From Hofstenia miamia (lineage: Eukaryota; Xenacoelomorpha; Acoela), in the NCBI GenBank assembly GCA_004352715.1, contig SCFE01000092.1, forward strand, positions 1,548,612 through 1,612,611: DNA of 64,000 nt, read 5' to 3'. The translations under genes and the position numbers were made by a program. Positions 48,975 through 61,048 of this stretch are shown here, piece after piece. The notes beneath the pieces are model-generated. The model made no database searches. It saw nothing but the letters and a program-made list of their open reading frames with translations, and was not told the origin of the DNA. Every line of letters starts with the position of its first letter. The first letter of the stretch is position 1.

Positions 48975-49330
48975 ATGAATTTTGACAAGCTTCAATTGCG
49001 AACGATTCTGTATTACCGATGGAAATGTGGCTTAAATGCAACCGAAATTCACAGAGAGATGAAAAGTGCTATGGGGGATGAGCAATTAAGTAAGGACATG
49101 TCAGTCCTGGGTTTGAAGTAGGTGATTTTGATTTGTCCGATGCCAGCAAACCCGGTATACCGTCAAATGACTGCCTGGATCAGCAGATTTCTGATTTATT
49201 GGTTGAAAATAAGCATGCAACTTGCAGAGAGATGGCAACCATACTCAATGTTGGCTCTATGACTGTTTGTAGACATCTTCATCATATGGGCAAACAATAC
49301 CTCAAATTTAGATGGGTGGTGGACTTCAAG
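48975..49330 (+). pseudogene. Mariner-type transposase N-terminal relic
   Basis: From ATG 48975 the frame encodes FDKLQLRTILYYRWKCGLN, matching the first helix-turn-helix of mariner (SETMAR-type) transposases, up to a stop at 49119. A shift of frame then gives GDFDLSDASKPGIPS, the linker, and TCREMATILNVGSMTVCRHL, the second helix-turn-helix with its HLHHMGK tail. The catalytic DDD/E region does not follow. The relic is frameshifted and truncated. The same first part is present at 48401-48673. Confidence 0.75.
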
Positions 49331-50107
49331 GTTTTGTATTTGCAGTTCTCTCTTTCCTCTCTCTTTCTGACTGTGCTGCATCATCAACACAACCGTTTAT
49401 TTGTTGATAACTGCAAACTTCAAGCAGATCTCGTCAGTTTTGAAAATTGAGCATACATAAATGTTATGGAATACAATATTTCAAATGTAAAGTAATATGT
49501 TTTAGAGCATCTGCTGATGACAATCTGCTCAACCTTGCTCTTTATGGTGAAGAAATTCCATGGATAAGTAAGGTACAGATTTGTGTTTAGTGCTCAGATT
49601 TGGGGACTGCTCATATCAAATCGGGAATAGCCAAAGCATACTTTTTGCTTTTCATGTAAAGAGGTACGTTCCTTTTTTTGTATTCTGCGTATCACAATCG
49701 TGCTACTCAAAAAGCTTGTGTATTTCAATATTAACATGCTTCACATATTGTTTCTCCCAATATTGCTTGATTAGACAATTTATTAAGTTCAAAAGCCATA
49801 TTCTTAAGTAGGTTTATCCTCTTCCAAATCTGACTTTCAATTATTGTGTTTATCTCAGCTCCATGCTTCCATTACCACTCTTTTTGGATTTAGATTTAAT
49901 AGTTTAACTGCAAACTAACAAATGGAAAATACGACTTAAATTTAACTAACTTTGTGGATGTCTTACCTAGTTCAGTTTCACGAAAATCGCATAGATTATT
50001 TCTACGTCCAAAAAGATTTAATAATATATCTAGTTAACAATCATATTTTGATAGAAAAAGAAATTAGTTAATCATTAACATCAAAAACTGAAATAAACTG
50101 TTTTTGC
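49331..50107. other. No gene recognised
   Basis: AT-rich sequence after the mariner relic; open frames at 49390-49811 show no family motif. Confidence 0.4.
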
Positions 50108-50341
50108 CATTTAGCTGTCTTTAAACGTGAACTTCTTAATTATATGGATTTGCAATCTTTGAAATTTATGCAAGAGAATTTTTGCTCTTTCTCTATTAAA
50201 TGTTGTGGCTCTACTTGCAGAAGTTAATAGATCCCACACCTGTGCTGTAATTTTGTAGTTATTCATTATTATTGTTTTACGTTTTCTGGGCCTATGGTTT
50301 CTCATTATGCCATTAACCTTGTAATATAATCTTTCATTAGT
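50108..50341 (-). other. Coding-like open frame, unknown
   Basis: On the minus strand an open stretch of about 75 codons ends at 50108. It has the composition of a real helical, basic protein (RNHRPRKRKT, QVWDLLTSASRATT, AKILLHKFQRLQ). The first Met is at 50305. No family recognised. It could be a transposon piece or a terminal exon. Confidence 0.3.
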
Positions 50342-50377
50342 ATTTATTTCTTCTCACAGCTTTCTGCTGGTATCCTT

Positions 50378-50470
50378 CTCAGCTCGGGGAACTCACCAGT
50401 TCCCAGGGAGTCTGAGAGCTTTCGTCAAGACTCTAGCTCATTAGAATTATTATTATTTTTTTATTATTGC
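50378..50470 (+). repeat. Hairpin followed by an ATT-rich tail (possible SINE/LINE 3' end)
   Basis: GGGAACT CACC AGTTCCC (50387-50404) forms a 7 bp stem inside an outer CTCAG/CTGAG pair (50378-50416). About 35 bases further a run of ATT units starts. A conserved stem-loop plus simple-repeat tail is common at LINE and SINE 3' ends. No family assigned. Confidence 0.3.
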
Positions 50471-50591
50471 GTTTGCCATTTGGAAATGCACAATTTCTAA
50501 TGTTACCAAATTGCAATTTGCACTATTTGCAAATATTGACGATTGACACTGATAAACGCACTAAGTTTTATATAAAGTTTACTTGTAAACA

Positions 50592-50705
50592 ATGTCAACT
50601 GAAAATACATTTAGTATAATGGATGCTGACTATCTTAATTATGTGAGTATTATTATGGCATTTTCAATTCCCATGTATGTATTGCTAAGCTTTTTTACAA
50701 ATTAA
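50592..50705 (+). CDS. Putative 5' exon similar to 47815, or 37-codon ORF
   Basis: ATG at 50592 opens MSTENTFSIMDADYLNY, resembling the other copy (start MS-T/A-E, end D-S/A-DY). At the same place it meets GTGAGTATTAT, the same donor-like word. Unspliced, it would run on through a hydrophobic segment (VSIIMAFSIPMYVLL) to TAA at 50705. A TATA-like TATATAAAG lies about 30 bases upstream. No downstream exon was identified and no family is recognised. Confidence 0.3.
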   Translation: MSTENTFSIMDADYLNYVSIIMAFSIPMYVLLSFFTN

Positions 50706-51121
50706 ATATGTTATGCTGAGGCTAAATTATACATGCTATATAACATATTTGTTGCATATACCACGAAGCATCTTCATCTTTTCAAAATTCACAAAGAGTA
50801 GACAATTTGAAAGCACTTTATTACTTACGTATAAGACTTCTGAAACTATTAAAACTATTTAAGGCACACAGGACATTTGTAATTCAATGTTTATGGAACA
50901 ATGAGCTTAATTTTATTGAGATGAGCCTACTTGTGTATTATATTTTCTTAATTTGTTTATTTAAATATGGTATGACCCGACAGACCCGGATGCCTTGGGT
51001 GAAATTGACTCGGCTGACTCAGAGACACGCATACCCTGTGTCCCTATTGCATTTCTGGTTTACAATAGCTATTTTGCTATAAGTTACAATTCGCTAAAAG
51101 CATTTTATGAAAACTATACAG

Positions 51122-51149
51122 TATATATATATATATATATATATATATT
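51122..51149. repeat. (TA)n tract
   Basis: Microsatellite of about 14 units. Confidence 0.95.
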
Positions 51150-51308
51150 GAAAGCATTTTGGATGGACACATCCATGGGATTGAGCTGATTTCATGATGA
51201 AGATTTGTGCTGTAATTCATGCTGTGCCTGAAGTATATTCAAATTGGATTTTTAAAATGAGAAATCCGATTGTAAAATCCGATTTTTATAAAATAATTCA
51301 AGTTTTTT

Positions 51309-51385
51309 CCATACCTAGTGTTCAGATAATGAGGCGGTCAAATGTTGATGGGAACAACAACTACCCTGAAATATTTTGTTTTCTG
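51309..51385. repeat. Dispersed repeat piece shared with 25651-25725
   Basis: TTCAGATAATGAGGCGGT is exact in both places (51321-51338 and 25664-25681). The flanks also align loosely (CCATACC before it, GGRAACAACAA after it). Probably parts of an uncharacterised interspersed repeat. Confidence 0.6.
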
Positions 51386-51659
51386 AAGAAAAGCTGTGTG
51401 AGTCCCGTCCAAGCACGCCTTAGTGGGACAGAGCCAAATTGCAAATTTAGGTCGACAAAGGAAGAAGGGAGATTTCTCTATTTTGTGGAGTTTCAGATTT
51501 TAAATATCTTCATTAGTTGTGGAGCTATAAAAGTTTAAATATTATTTTGTGAAGCCACTACAGATAATGAAAAAATCCCTTAGAATTAGGGTTAAGTAGA
51601 CATTGAATTGCTTAAATGCCATAAGTTCAAGTGTGACTTTTAATGCTTCCAGAATTTTT

Positions 51660-51867
51660 ACCTCCGCCAAGGAGTTTATGTTTTTGGTAGCGTTGGTTTG
51701 TTTGTTTGTCTGTTAGCAACTTTACGGAAAACTTAATAGATGGATTGACCTCAAATTTTCACTAGCGATGCGTCTCCGCCCAAGGAGAATTCCATTAATT
51801 TTGGTGCTGATCCGGAGGACGCAAGCTGCGTGGCGGAGGTCTGCGCTTTCCGAGTGCTGTTTTAGTA
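51660..51867. mobile_element. Short repeat with ACCTCCGCCA terminal inverted repeats
   Basis: ACCTCCGCCA at 51660-51669 is perfectly inverted at 51831-51840 (TGGCGGAGGT). After the right repeat comes CTGCGCTTTCCGAGTGCT, which in my recollection belongs to the same widespread repeat in aquatic animals. The inside is richer in G+C than the surroundings. No ORF. A database search is needed for the family name. Confidence 0.65.
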
Positions 51868-54800
51868 TATTTTGAATTTCATTTTTTTCTGAATTTAGGT
51901 TTATTCAAATAATTTTTTTCAAGAAATATTATTTTTTTAACTTTTTCTGATAAATTTTCCTCATATGATTATACTGCATATTTCTGTTCTATGTTTAAAA
52001 AATAAACAGCTTAAATCACCGGAAAATTTACTTTGAAATTTTACAAGTCCTAACCAGGATAGAAATCGGGTAAACGCACCTGACCTGAATAGAGATGGAA
52101 TCTGATCTTTATTGTGAGAATATTTCGGATCGGTTTCGGATACAGTATTTTTTTAAAAAATATATTTATTAAGTGCATCATAAATATTTTTTACATTCTA
52201 TGCATTTAATATCATTTTAATGCGAAACTCGTTTCGGGTAAAAATTTCTGTATGACAAAAATCTCAAAAAAACGATTTTCGGATTATAATTTTTTCACCC
52301 AAGAGGACACCCAAGTCATTCTTTCAAAGCAGGAAATGTCTATAAAATCGTCATTTCAGTGTTAGGATGCTTTTATTCTCTCAATCTCAATTAAGTTGTA
52401 TCATATATGATTATTTTTTGTTTATTTGAACTACTAAAAAAAGTCCAGTATTAATACCATTCAAGATTTTGGAATGAATGTACCTGGATTACCATGGCGT
52501 TCGCTAATATAAGATGGAATCCTCTGACAGTTCATAAGAGGAGACATAGCGGATAATATCAGGACAGACCCTCTTGAAAAATTGGCTAAAATTCCTATTA
52601 AAAGGAATTTCAGTACATTACTGTATTAGTACACCCCTAATTTTATCTAGTTTGCATTCCCAACATCGAAAATATCAAATAATGTCAAATCTGGGTTCAG
52701 GACTTTTTGCAAGAGATACCAAGCTCAAATCCAAGATGGCCACCATTGCCATGTCAACCTATAATTTTCTGAAAAAGGTATCATTTACTTGAGGGCATCA
52801 AGGCCTACCTCTCTGCAAAAATGGTGTGCCCGCCTTAATTCAAAAATTTTCAAATGCTTTTTTGCAACACTTTACAATTTGATGAGAAATATTTCAAATC
52901 TGAAGTTGTGATTCACTGTAGCATCACTTGTAATAATGTACTGCAATAATAAATTTCAATACAAAAAATTCAAAATAAATATCTTGCAATACAAATTCGT
53001 AAGAAATATATTGCAATGTTTTGCAAAATATTTCAATATTTTGATTTATGGAAGCAACCTACATTAATGGCATAATTACAGAAAATCACCCTTTTTTCCA
53101 AGTAGTTATTTGCAAACTTACTGAAACTATGATTGAAATTTTTATAACTTTCTTAATCCATCTGTTGCTAGAGCCAGCTGTTCGATTCCATGAGTCTGTG
53201 TATGAAAACCATATTCTATACAAGGGTTCACTTGTACATATATAATGCATTTTGCATTAAGAAATACTATTTTAATATAATTGCAGTCAATATTTACTCT
53301 TATTATGCTCTTTAAAATGTTATACTTTCTTAGGTTACTGGGAAATTATTTTATGTTTTTCAAATGAAATTTAGCTTAGGATAATCAGAAAGTTTTGTAA
53401 GCATGAAAAATGCAATGGTTTTAGACACAATTCTATTTATAAAAATGGACTCCTATAATGCTCCCAAAATTTTATTATTAATGTAGTTTCTTAGAGCCTA
53501 ACTAAAAACAAAAAATAACAAGCTAAGCAAACATTTTTTCATAAAAACAACTTGCAATAATATTGCAATGTATTGTAATAATATTGTGAGGAAATTTTGC
53601 GTCAATACTTTATTGCAATATATTGTAAGACATATTTTGAAGTGTTGCATTTAACGTTAAAATTGTAAAGTAGCCAGAAACATTTGTACGCATAGAGTAA
53701 CAAATGAATGAGCAGAATTCTGGAAAAAAATTCATTAATATTCATGTCAAAGAAATAACACGCAGAAGCAAATTCGTTACAAGTATTGCAAAAATGGGAC
53801 ACTAGGAATTATATTGAAATTCGCAATTAAGAATAGGGATATCATAATTCTACAGGATCAAACCTGATATAACTGAAATTTTGAAGGTATTTTCTGTTAG
53901 TAATGAATTAGTATTATAATCACAATTGTATGGATGTAATTCTGTTTTATTTGTGACAATTTTGGAAGGCATATGTAATATTATAATATAAAATGCACAT
54001 ATGCTAAAAATTTTCAAATTCTTTTAAGATTTTGCTACATTTTTGTGAATAACATATAATAAGTTCTTCTTTTTAGCCGCAATTTCAAAGTTAATTTTAT
54101 CTTTATTATTGAAACAACTTCAATTAAGAGTACTAGTAAGATGAAATGATGTTAATTTAACACTTGAAAGAAGAAAACATTTCTTAATTGAGATTAAAAC
54201 GTGATGGAAATTCTTTTTCACGTTTCGGTTTTTATTTATCTTTTAATTGTAATGAAGTTATTGGAAAAAAATTTGGACTCATATAAGACCCACAATTATT
54301 GGACCAGCAATACTCAAACCGTGCCTGCGCTTCAGGAGTTTGCCCACGTCACTTCCAACTCTGTTATACACTCTAAATTTTTCGGTGTTTTTACTTTCTA
54401 GCATATACAACTAACTTTATGAATTTATCATAACCGTATGAGCACTAAAGCATAAGAACCTCTTGTGACAAAGTTTGACTAAGTACAACACAACTAAATA
54501 AAATGTCATTCTAGTCTAGTTCTTAAGTCATCAGTAAATTTAACCATGATGTTTGTAGGACAAACTGTCTTCAAGTTGGAAATATACATTAGAAAAAACA
54601 TGAAGCCAAAAATTTATCCTTGACGATCATTTGCCATTAGCCAATGACATTGTCATAGAAAAGAAAAAGAAATCTCTATTTCCAAACACGTTAACAGCGG
54701 AGTGGCATTTGTTATAAGAATTATATTATTTTTTGCTGTGCTTTAGTGGCTTAGTTTGGATTCATTTAAATAGTTCGCAAATATGCATTTGTAGAGAGTG

Positions 54801-55504
54801 TATTCTAAATTTTCGTATGCGGGTTTTGTTTTTTTAAAATATTTTTACTGTGCGTCAGAACGGATTAATATCTTTCTGGTCAACTGTGGATAGCGTCATT
54901 TATGTGTTGTCCAATTTTTATAATCCAATCAAATTCCATCAATGGTTTTTTTGATGTAATGGATAATTTCAGCATCCTCTGTAATTTGATCAACCAAACC
55001 GACCTAACAGACTATTGGCTCCCTTTATCTTTGAGTTTCCCAGAGGTCCTAATTTTATAATTTTGGACCTCGTAACAGGCTTTTCAACTGCTAAGTGCAG
55101 AATAAGATGTTGCTAAACATTTGGAATTTGGTAATCCATAAAATATTGTTTCTTTGCTTTCAGTAGTTACAAATATATCAGTATCTCCCAAATATCTTAT
55201 TTTAGTCACAATTCTCATCATATCCACATAAGTTTTTCAATGATAATTTTCATTCTTGAGAAATCAAACATCTGCTATTCATCTCATATTTAAAGTTCCT
55301 GTTATTGCAAGCTAACTCACATAGAAAGTAACAGGCTTCAAGCATCGATAAATGTTCTCTATTTAAAAAATGCATTTTTCTTACTTGTACGTAGCAAAAT
55401 GAAATTTCATAGTGAATATTGATTTAAATGTAGCTAAAAAGTATTTAAATTTCCCATTGAACAGCAATTCAAGTTTTTTATGTACTTATCTATCTACGAT
55501 TTAG
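51868..55504. other. About 3.6 kb without a recognised gene
   Basis: Contains a hAT-like end word TAGAGATGGAATCTGATC near 52091, a TTGCAATA-rich patch at 52930-53040 and again at 53550-53635, and chance-size open frames. The missing first exon of the P450 gene may lie at the right end of this stretch. Confidence 0.4.
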
Positions 55505-56990
55505 ATTACCGATTACCGAATTTTTATCACTTGTTGTACCATACTTGCTACATTCACCGTCTTTAAAATATGGAAGGGCATCAGGATTAGAGGAAAACTT
55601 CCAAGATTTCCTGGTGTTTACTACCCCATTTTTGGCAACTATAGTTATAAATTCCTAGAAGAGGGAGGTCAAATGGAATTACTTCGTACACAAAGAAAAA
55701 CGAAATCCGATGCGATCACAATTAGTCTACCCGGATTTAATACATATCACGTGATCATAACTGATTTTCAATTAGCAAAGGTACTCATTTTTTGTAATTG
55801 ATAATCTACCGAATAAGATTAACAATGGGGCGTTACCTTTAATCAACCTCTAAAAGGGGGTCCGAAAATGCTTAATTCTATTCAATTCTCTAGGAATCGC
55901 AATCAGTATTTTCTTAAAATATTGATTTTATTAATAAATTATTCGAACATCTTAATTTATTATAGGAATATATTATTTGAACGAATTGCCAATGAATGGT
56001 CATATTTCTCTAAACTCCCCTGGAGGTTTTACAAGCTGCGATTACTCCTGCTCGCTCATAATGTACAAACTAGTAGGAGGAGGGACGGCGAAACTTAAGG
56101 GAAAACGCCACAGAAGCTGACATTCAATGAGGCTTGCTTGGTCTCGCTACACAAAAAAATATTTGAAATAGAACTTTTCATTGAAAAAATAGTTCATACT
56201 ACTTTACTGTAGACAGCAATATCAACATTGCGTTAAGTCATTCACCAATCAGAGATGGAACCGACTTCCGGCCGTTTACCGGCCAAAATTTTTAAATATA
56301 TGTATTTGTGTACTTACAAATTATTCAATGCTTACTGAGGTCAAATCCCTCAGCAATATGAAACATTATGATTGATAATGCTACTCGCCTAGCTTTATGT
56401 AATTTAATTATTTTAAAAAAATATACTAAATATACAACGTAAAATGTTACCAAATTATATTCACGGAAAAGCTGATTAAAGTTGTACAAAGAATTGATAT
56501 ATAGAAAAAATAAAAATTGTGTTTTGCTAGAAATATAGTTATAACAGTTTCAAATTTGAATACTTGCATAGAATGGATGTGCCGTAATCTTGTATCCGAT
56601 AAAATCAACAGTTTCATAACCGGATCCGGACATACGGTATCCGGTAAAATTTAAATGTTTAGCGGATTTTACCGGATAACATATTCTGAGATAAAACTTA
56701 ATTTAGAAAGGAAATTTTTGAAGAAAAATCCGTCTTTTTCCATGAAATGGAAGTTGCCATGCAACAAAACAAGTTTTTCTGACATATCAGGACGTAGTCT
56801 CTTTAATATTTAATATTTTCATTTACAAAAGGTCGATATTATTTAGCTATAATGTCGTGGAAAGTAATATTTCTGTCTTTTTTAATAATAATGTAATGTT
56901 TGTCTCTGAAATGTTATAACAGTCATATTTTGCAATCGGTTTATTAAATTATATAAATAACTTAAAAATTAATGCTCTAAATCATTTGAA

Positions 56991-57026
<36 letters not shown>

Positions 57027-60000
57027 AAATTAATGTGACGGTTAAAGAAAAATTTTAAAGCAAATAATATATTATTGGTGAGCATTATTAAAACTGTTTT
57101 TCTTATTAGGAATATGGCGTGATTTATGAAAAATAAACATCGAAATAGACGTTACAATTAACAATAATATCCGAATGTTGACGGTACACAAACATACCTG
57201 CATTTACTACAACATAGAATTTTTGCTTTGTTGAATTTTCAATTACATAGAAATTAACGTATATTAAACTGGTAATGTGTAAAATTTTAACGGGCTAAAG
57301 AGTAAAGGAATATTTCCTAACTCTCTGTATTAAAATGGATATTCTTCTTGCAAATNAATGTGTAAAATTTTAACGGGCTAAAGAGTAAAAGAACATTTCC
57401 TAACTCTTTGTATTAAAATGGATATTCTTCTTGCAAATACTAAAATGCACTGAGTGTATAGGTGTATTACAAGTCAATGTAATATAATTCATTTTTAATA
57501 TTAATATGTATGGGTTCAAAATATTAGCTACGAGATGTTTTAACAATAGTAATTGCATCTTTTCACACAAATTGTCTGTAAACCTCTAATTTATCTGTCC
57601 AAATTTGTTTGATGCCTTGAATATCAAAAAGTTCATAATACTGCATAACCATAATGCTTGAAAAGTTTAGATGTAATGCATTTTTTTTAAATTCATTCTT
57701 ACAAAAGAATTTTTAAAATCGGTTGAATACTAAATCCCCCCAAAAGCGATGAATTTTGCATTAAAAGTTGTGGTAATTTCGGGGAATTCTCTATTACTAA
57801 TATTTAATGTACAGTACCGTAATTAAATTTTCACGGTTTTTCACCTCAAGGCTAAAATCGATAAAACGTCTTATAAGTTTTCAAGAAGTCATTACCTCTT
57901 TGATGAAGTCACCATGGATTTTGGAAGCCCCTTAACCCCCCTTTTCCCAGAATGATTAATTTTACGTGCATATTCACATTGAATTATGCAATTGTGTTTT
58001 TCAAATATTGAAAGAATTTTGATAAAATCAATGCATTAATGATGGCAAATGCACATCAATAATTAAGCATTTGAACACAAATCATTTCCGCCAAATACGC
58101 AACCATAATACTTCTACATGTCTGCAGGTGTAGAGTAAAAAATAAGACTTCAAATTACAGTACAACATCACACATTAATGAAAGAACTATCAGTACGTAA
58201 ATTTTTGCAATGAATTTTTTTGATGAATTAGTCTCTACGTGCTAGAAATGACGCACAAAATTGGCTAAAATTATAATTAGCACCGAGGATTTTCCAAATT
58301 TCTGCAATTTTGAACTCAACTCTTCATTGTCTTTGAGAGGGATTTAAAATTCAACCAATTTAAATCTTTTTTGCGCAGTGATTTTTGTGAAAACCCCACC
58401 AAATCAGGTTGCTAAAACGCAACTTTTCAAACTTGACCGAAATATAGAAACCTTAATGTACACATCTAAGTTTGTTAGTTGTAGGATATCAGAGAATGTC
58501 AAATTAATATCACAACATTTCTAGCCGGAGCAAGCATAATAAAAATTAATAGAACTAAGAAGAGTTATCAGCATGTTAGCACCGAGGATTTTCCAAATTT
58601 CTGCAATTTTGAACTCAACTGTTCATTGTTTTTGAGAGGGATTTAAAATTCAACCAATTAAAATTTTTTTGCGCAGTGATTTTTGTGAAAAACCCACCGA
58701 ATCAGGTTGTTAAAACGCAACTTTTCAAACTTGACCGAAATATAGAAACCTTAATGTACACATCTAAGTTTGTTAGTTGTAGGATATCAGAGAATGTCAA
58801 ATTAATATCACAACATTTCTGATAAATATAAAATTTGAAAAAAAATCCAAAAATAATGTTTATCCAAAACTACAACATTTTATGTGCAGCTAAGTGTTGC
58901 TATAGTAGAAATTTGGGAATATTTGAAGGCTCTCAGACTTCCAAGAAATAAAAAGCTCTAATTTGATTTTCTCTACTGATTCTTCAAAAAGATTGCAGGG
59001 ATGTTTGCCAAACTTAAAACAGCAAACGAGTTTTGCAAAATAATTTCTTTAATGTATAAATTCATTTTCCTAAAATTAAACTTCGGATTCTATTTAGGAC
59101 TGCCTTATTAAAAATGGAGCACATGCGAGTTCTAGAATATTTTGCCTAACTGATCAATATTCATACTTCTTGGAAAAATTTTTTATACCAAGGTTTTCAT
59201 TAGGCTTCGCAAGTGGCAAATATTGGCATGATGTACGTCGCAAGGCATTTGGTTGTCTTCGAGAATTAGGAGTTGGCAAAAATCGATTAGAAGAAATGGT
59301 AAATTTAGCAGAACTTCCTATATTAAAAAAACTAAGTATAGTTCAATGTCTATAATTCTGCAAATTTTAAAAGTAAGTTTATTTATGTCAAAAAATGTTA
59401 TTTAGATAAATATTGAGAGCGAATATTTGATTGAAAGTATGTCATCTAGTAAAGGACCAAGCAATAAAGAACACTTAGTGAATTTGTTTGCAACAGCTGC
59501 AACCAACGTCATTTGTCAGTTTTCCTTTGGAATTAGGTTTTCTTACGATGACCCAGAATTCAAAGACCTTTATAATAACATAAATGCTTTCTTAGGAGGA
59601 GGGATTGTGTTTGCCGCAAAGGCATTCCTTCCCACATGCTTACGAAGAGCTCCATTTATATATGATGAAGAAGTAGAGGTATATGTCTCATCAATAAGTA
59701 ACGTCCGCAACTTTGTTCGAAAGCAAGTAAAGAGGCAGCAGAAACTTTTGAGGAAAAATGTTGATGATTTTGAAATTACTCAAGAAGACTGTCTACTAAA
59801 GACATTTGTAAAAGATTTTCATAAAGATCCTAATCCCAGAGAAGAAGATATGATGGTAGAAATCACATTTAATTTGTTCATTGCTGGAACAGATACTACT
59901 ACTATATCAGTGCTATGGGCTGTTTATTTTCTTCGAAATCATCAGGATATTCAAAAAATGCTAAAACAAGAAATTGCTGAAAAAATTACATCTGAACGCA

Positions 60001-60461
60001 TCATATACAGGGACATAGATAAGTTACATTTATGTCATGCCTTTATATTGGAATCATTAAGATTTGGGACAACAGCTGCTACGACTGGTACACATTTAGT
60101 AACAGAAGAATTTTCTGTAAACGATTACATATTTCCCAAAGGTATTGTACTCGACATGTCTATTTTCTGCATCAACCGTGATAACAACGTTTTCAAAAAT
60201 CCTGACAAATTTGATATTAACAACTTCCTTAACAATGGTGTCGTTGAGGTGCCTGATGGATTTATGCCATTTGGAGTTGGACCAAGAATATGCTTTGGAG
60301 AGAAAATTGCTCGAATTGAGTCCTTCGTGTTTTTTGCTAATATCGTTAAAAGCTTTTCATTTTCTCCAATGAACAGTAACGATTCCATTCAGGATGATGA
60401 AGGAGTTGTAGGTATCGTACGCGCCCCAAAGAGTTTTACCGTGAGAATCAGTGTAGATTAA
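55505..60461 (+). CDS. Cytochrome P450, CYP2-like, three recognised exons
   Basis: A haem-thiolate monooxygenase, expected in the endoplasmic reticulum membrane. Exons 55505-55780, 59098-59298 and 59406-60461 join in phase 0 (AAG|GTACTC, ATG|GTAAAT; AG acceptors) for about 510 residues, the normal length. The first has a hydrophobic anchor (IFITCCTILATFTVF) and the hinge KLPRFPGVYYPIFGN. The second has the C-helix WHDVR. The third has I-helix AGTDTT (59883-59900), K-helix ESLR (60051-60062) and the haem loop FGVGPRICFG, with Cys at 60291-60293. All key residues are present. Odd: the first exon has no Met before GGQMELL and opens after a splice-like TTTAG, so the start must lie in an unseen upstream exon or is lost. 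Substrate unknown. A broken copy lies at 62599. Confidence 0.88.
56252..56690. mobile_element. Possible hAT-like end inside P450 intron 1
   Basis: CAGAGATGGAACCGACTTCC at 56252 is a typical hAT-like end, followed by CCGGCCGTTTACCGGCC and, near 56590-56680, repeated CCGGATCCGG/TATCCGGTAAAA words. No matching right end or target duplication was found, so only a fragment is claimed. Confidence 0.4.
57274..57438. repeat. Direct repeat around a single N (probable contig overlap)
   Basis: About 82 bases (AATGTGTAAAATTTTAACGG to CTTCTTGCAAAT) occur on both sides of N 57356 with about three differences. It is likely the same locus joined twice. It lies in P450 intron 1, so it does not affect the coding exons. 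Confidence 0.9.
58277..58820. repeat. ~245 bp direct duplication, 298 bp offset
   Basis: 58277-58522 is repeated at 58575-58820 (both start TTAGCACCGAGGATTTTCC and end CACAACATTTCT) with a few percent difference and 52 bases of spacer. No gap lies next to it, so it is likely a real duplication within P450 intron 1. Confidence 0.9.
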
Positions 60462-60810
60462 TTGAAATTGTATACTTCGACTTAAATGGAAATGTAATTG
60501 TATGCTTATAATATTATCATGTATATGATTTGAAAACATGTTCGATACATATACATGTAGTATAAATTTGAACATATTACTTGAAGTTTGATAACCTTTA
60601 CATGATTTAAAGGACTTTGAGACTCCCAATATTGTAAATTTGAATGAAACACGAGGCAATTGAAATTAAACATTTTTTTAAATTTTAAACTGAATTTTCA
60701 AAATATTTGGCAAGAAATATTTTTAGATCTGAGAACTTTTGTAGAAATTTGCAATCAATTAAAAGTATTTATTAAAACTTGCAATGCAAATAATTCTTAA
60801 AACTTAAAAA

Positions 60811-61048
60811 ACACTTATAGGTGATGCAGGACAGTATATAGCAAAAATATTTGCTGAAAACTCGACACCTATTATAATAAACTCATTTAGTCTTCCTAAG
60901 CTTCATCTTCCGAGGTACCGAGATGACCAGGGCAACAAACCTATTAATCACTTATTTGTGATATTAACCAAGCATATGCTAAATACTAACTTTTTTTACC
61001 TAATGAAAATAAAATTGAAAAACAACAAATTACAAATTTATATTTAGA
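60811..61048 (+). other. Coding-like open frame downstream of the P450 gene
   Basis: About 78 open codons reading GDAGQYIAKIFAENST, LPKLHLPRYRDDQGNKP and so on, with protein-like composition. A splice-acceptor-like TTATAG stands at its left. No start Met, no family recognised. Could be a stray exon or transposon piece. Confidence 0.25.
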
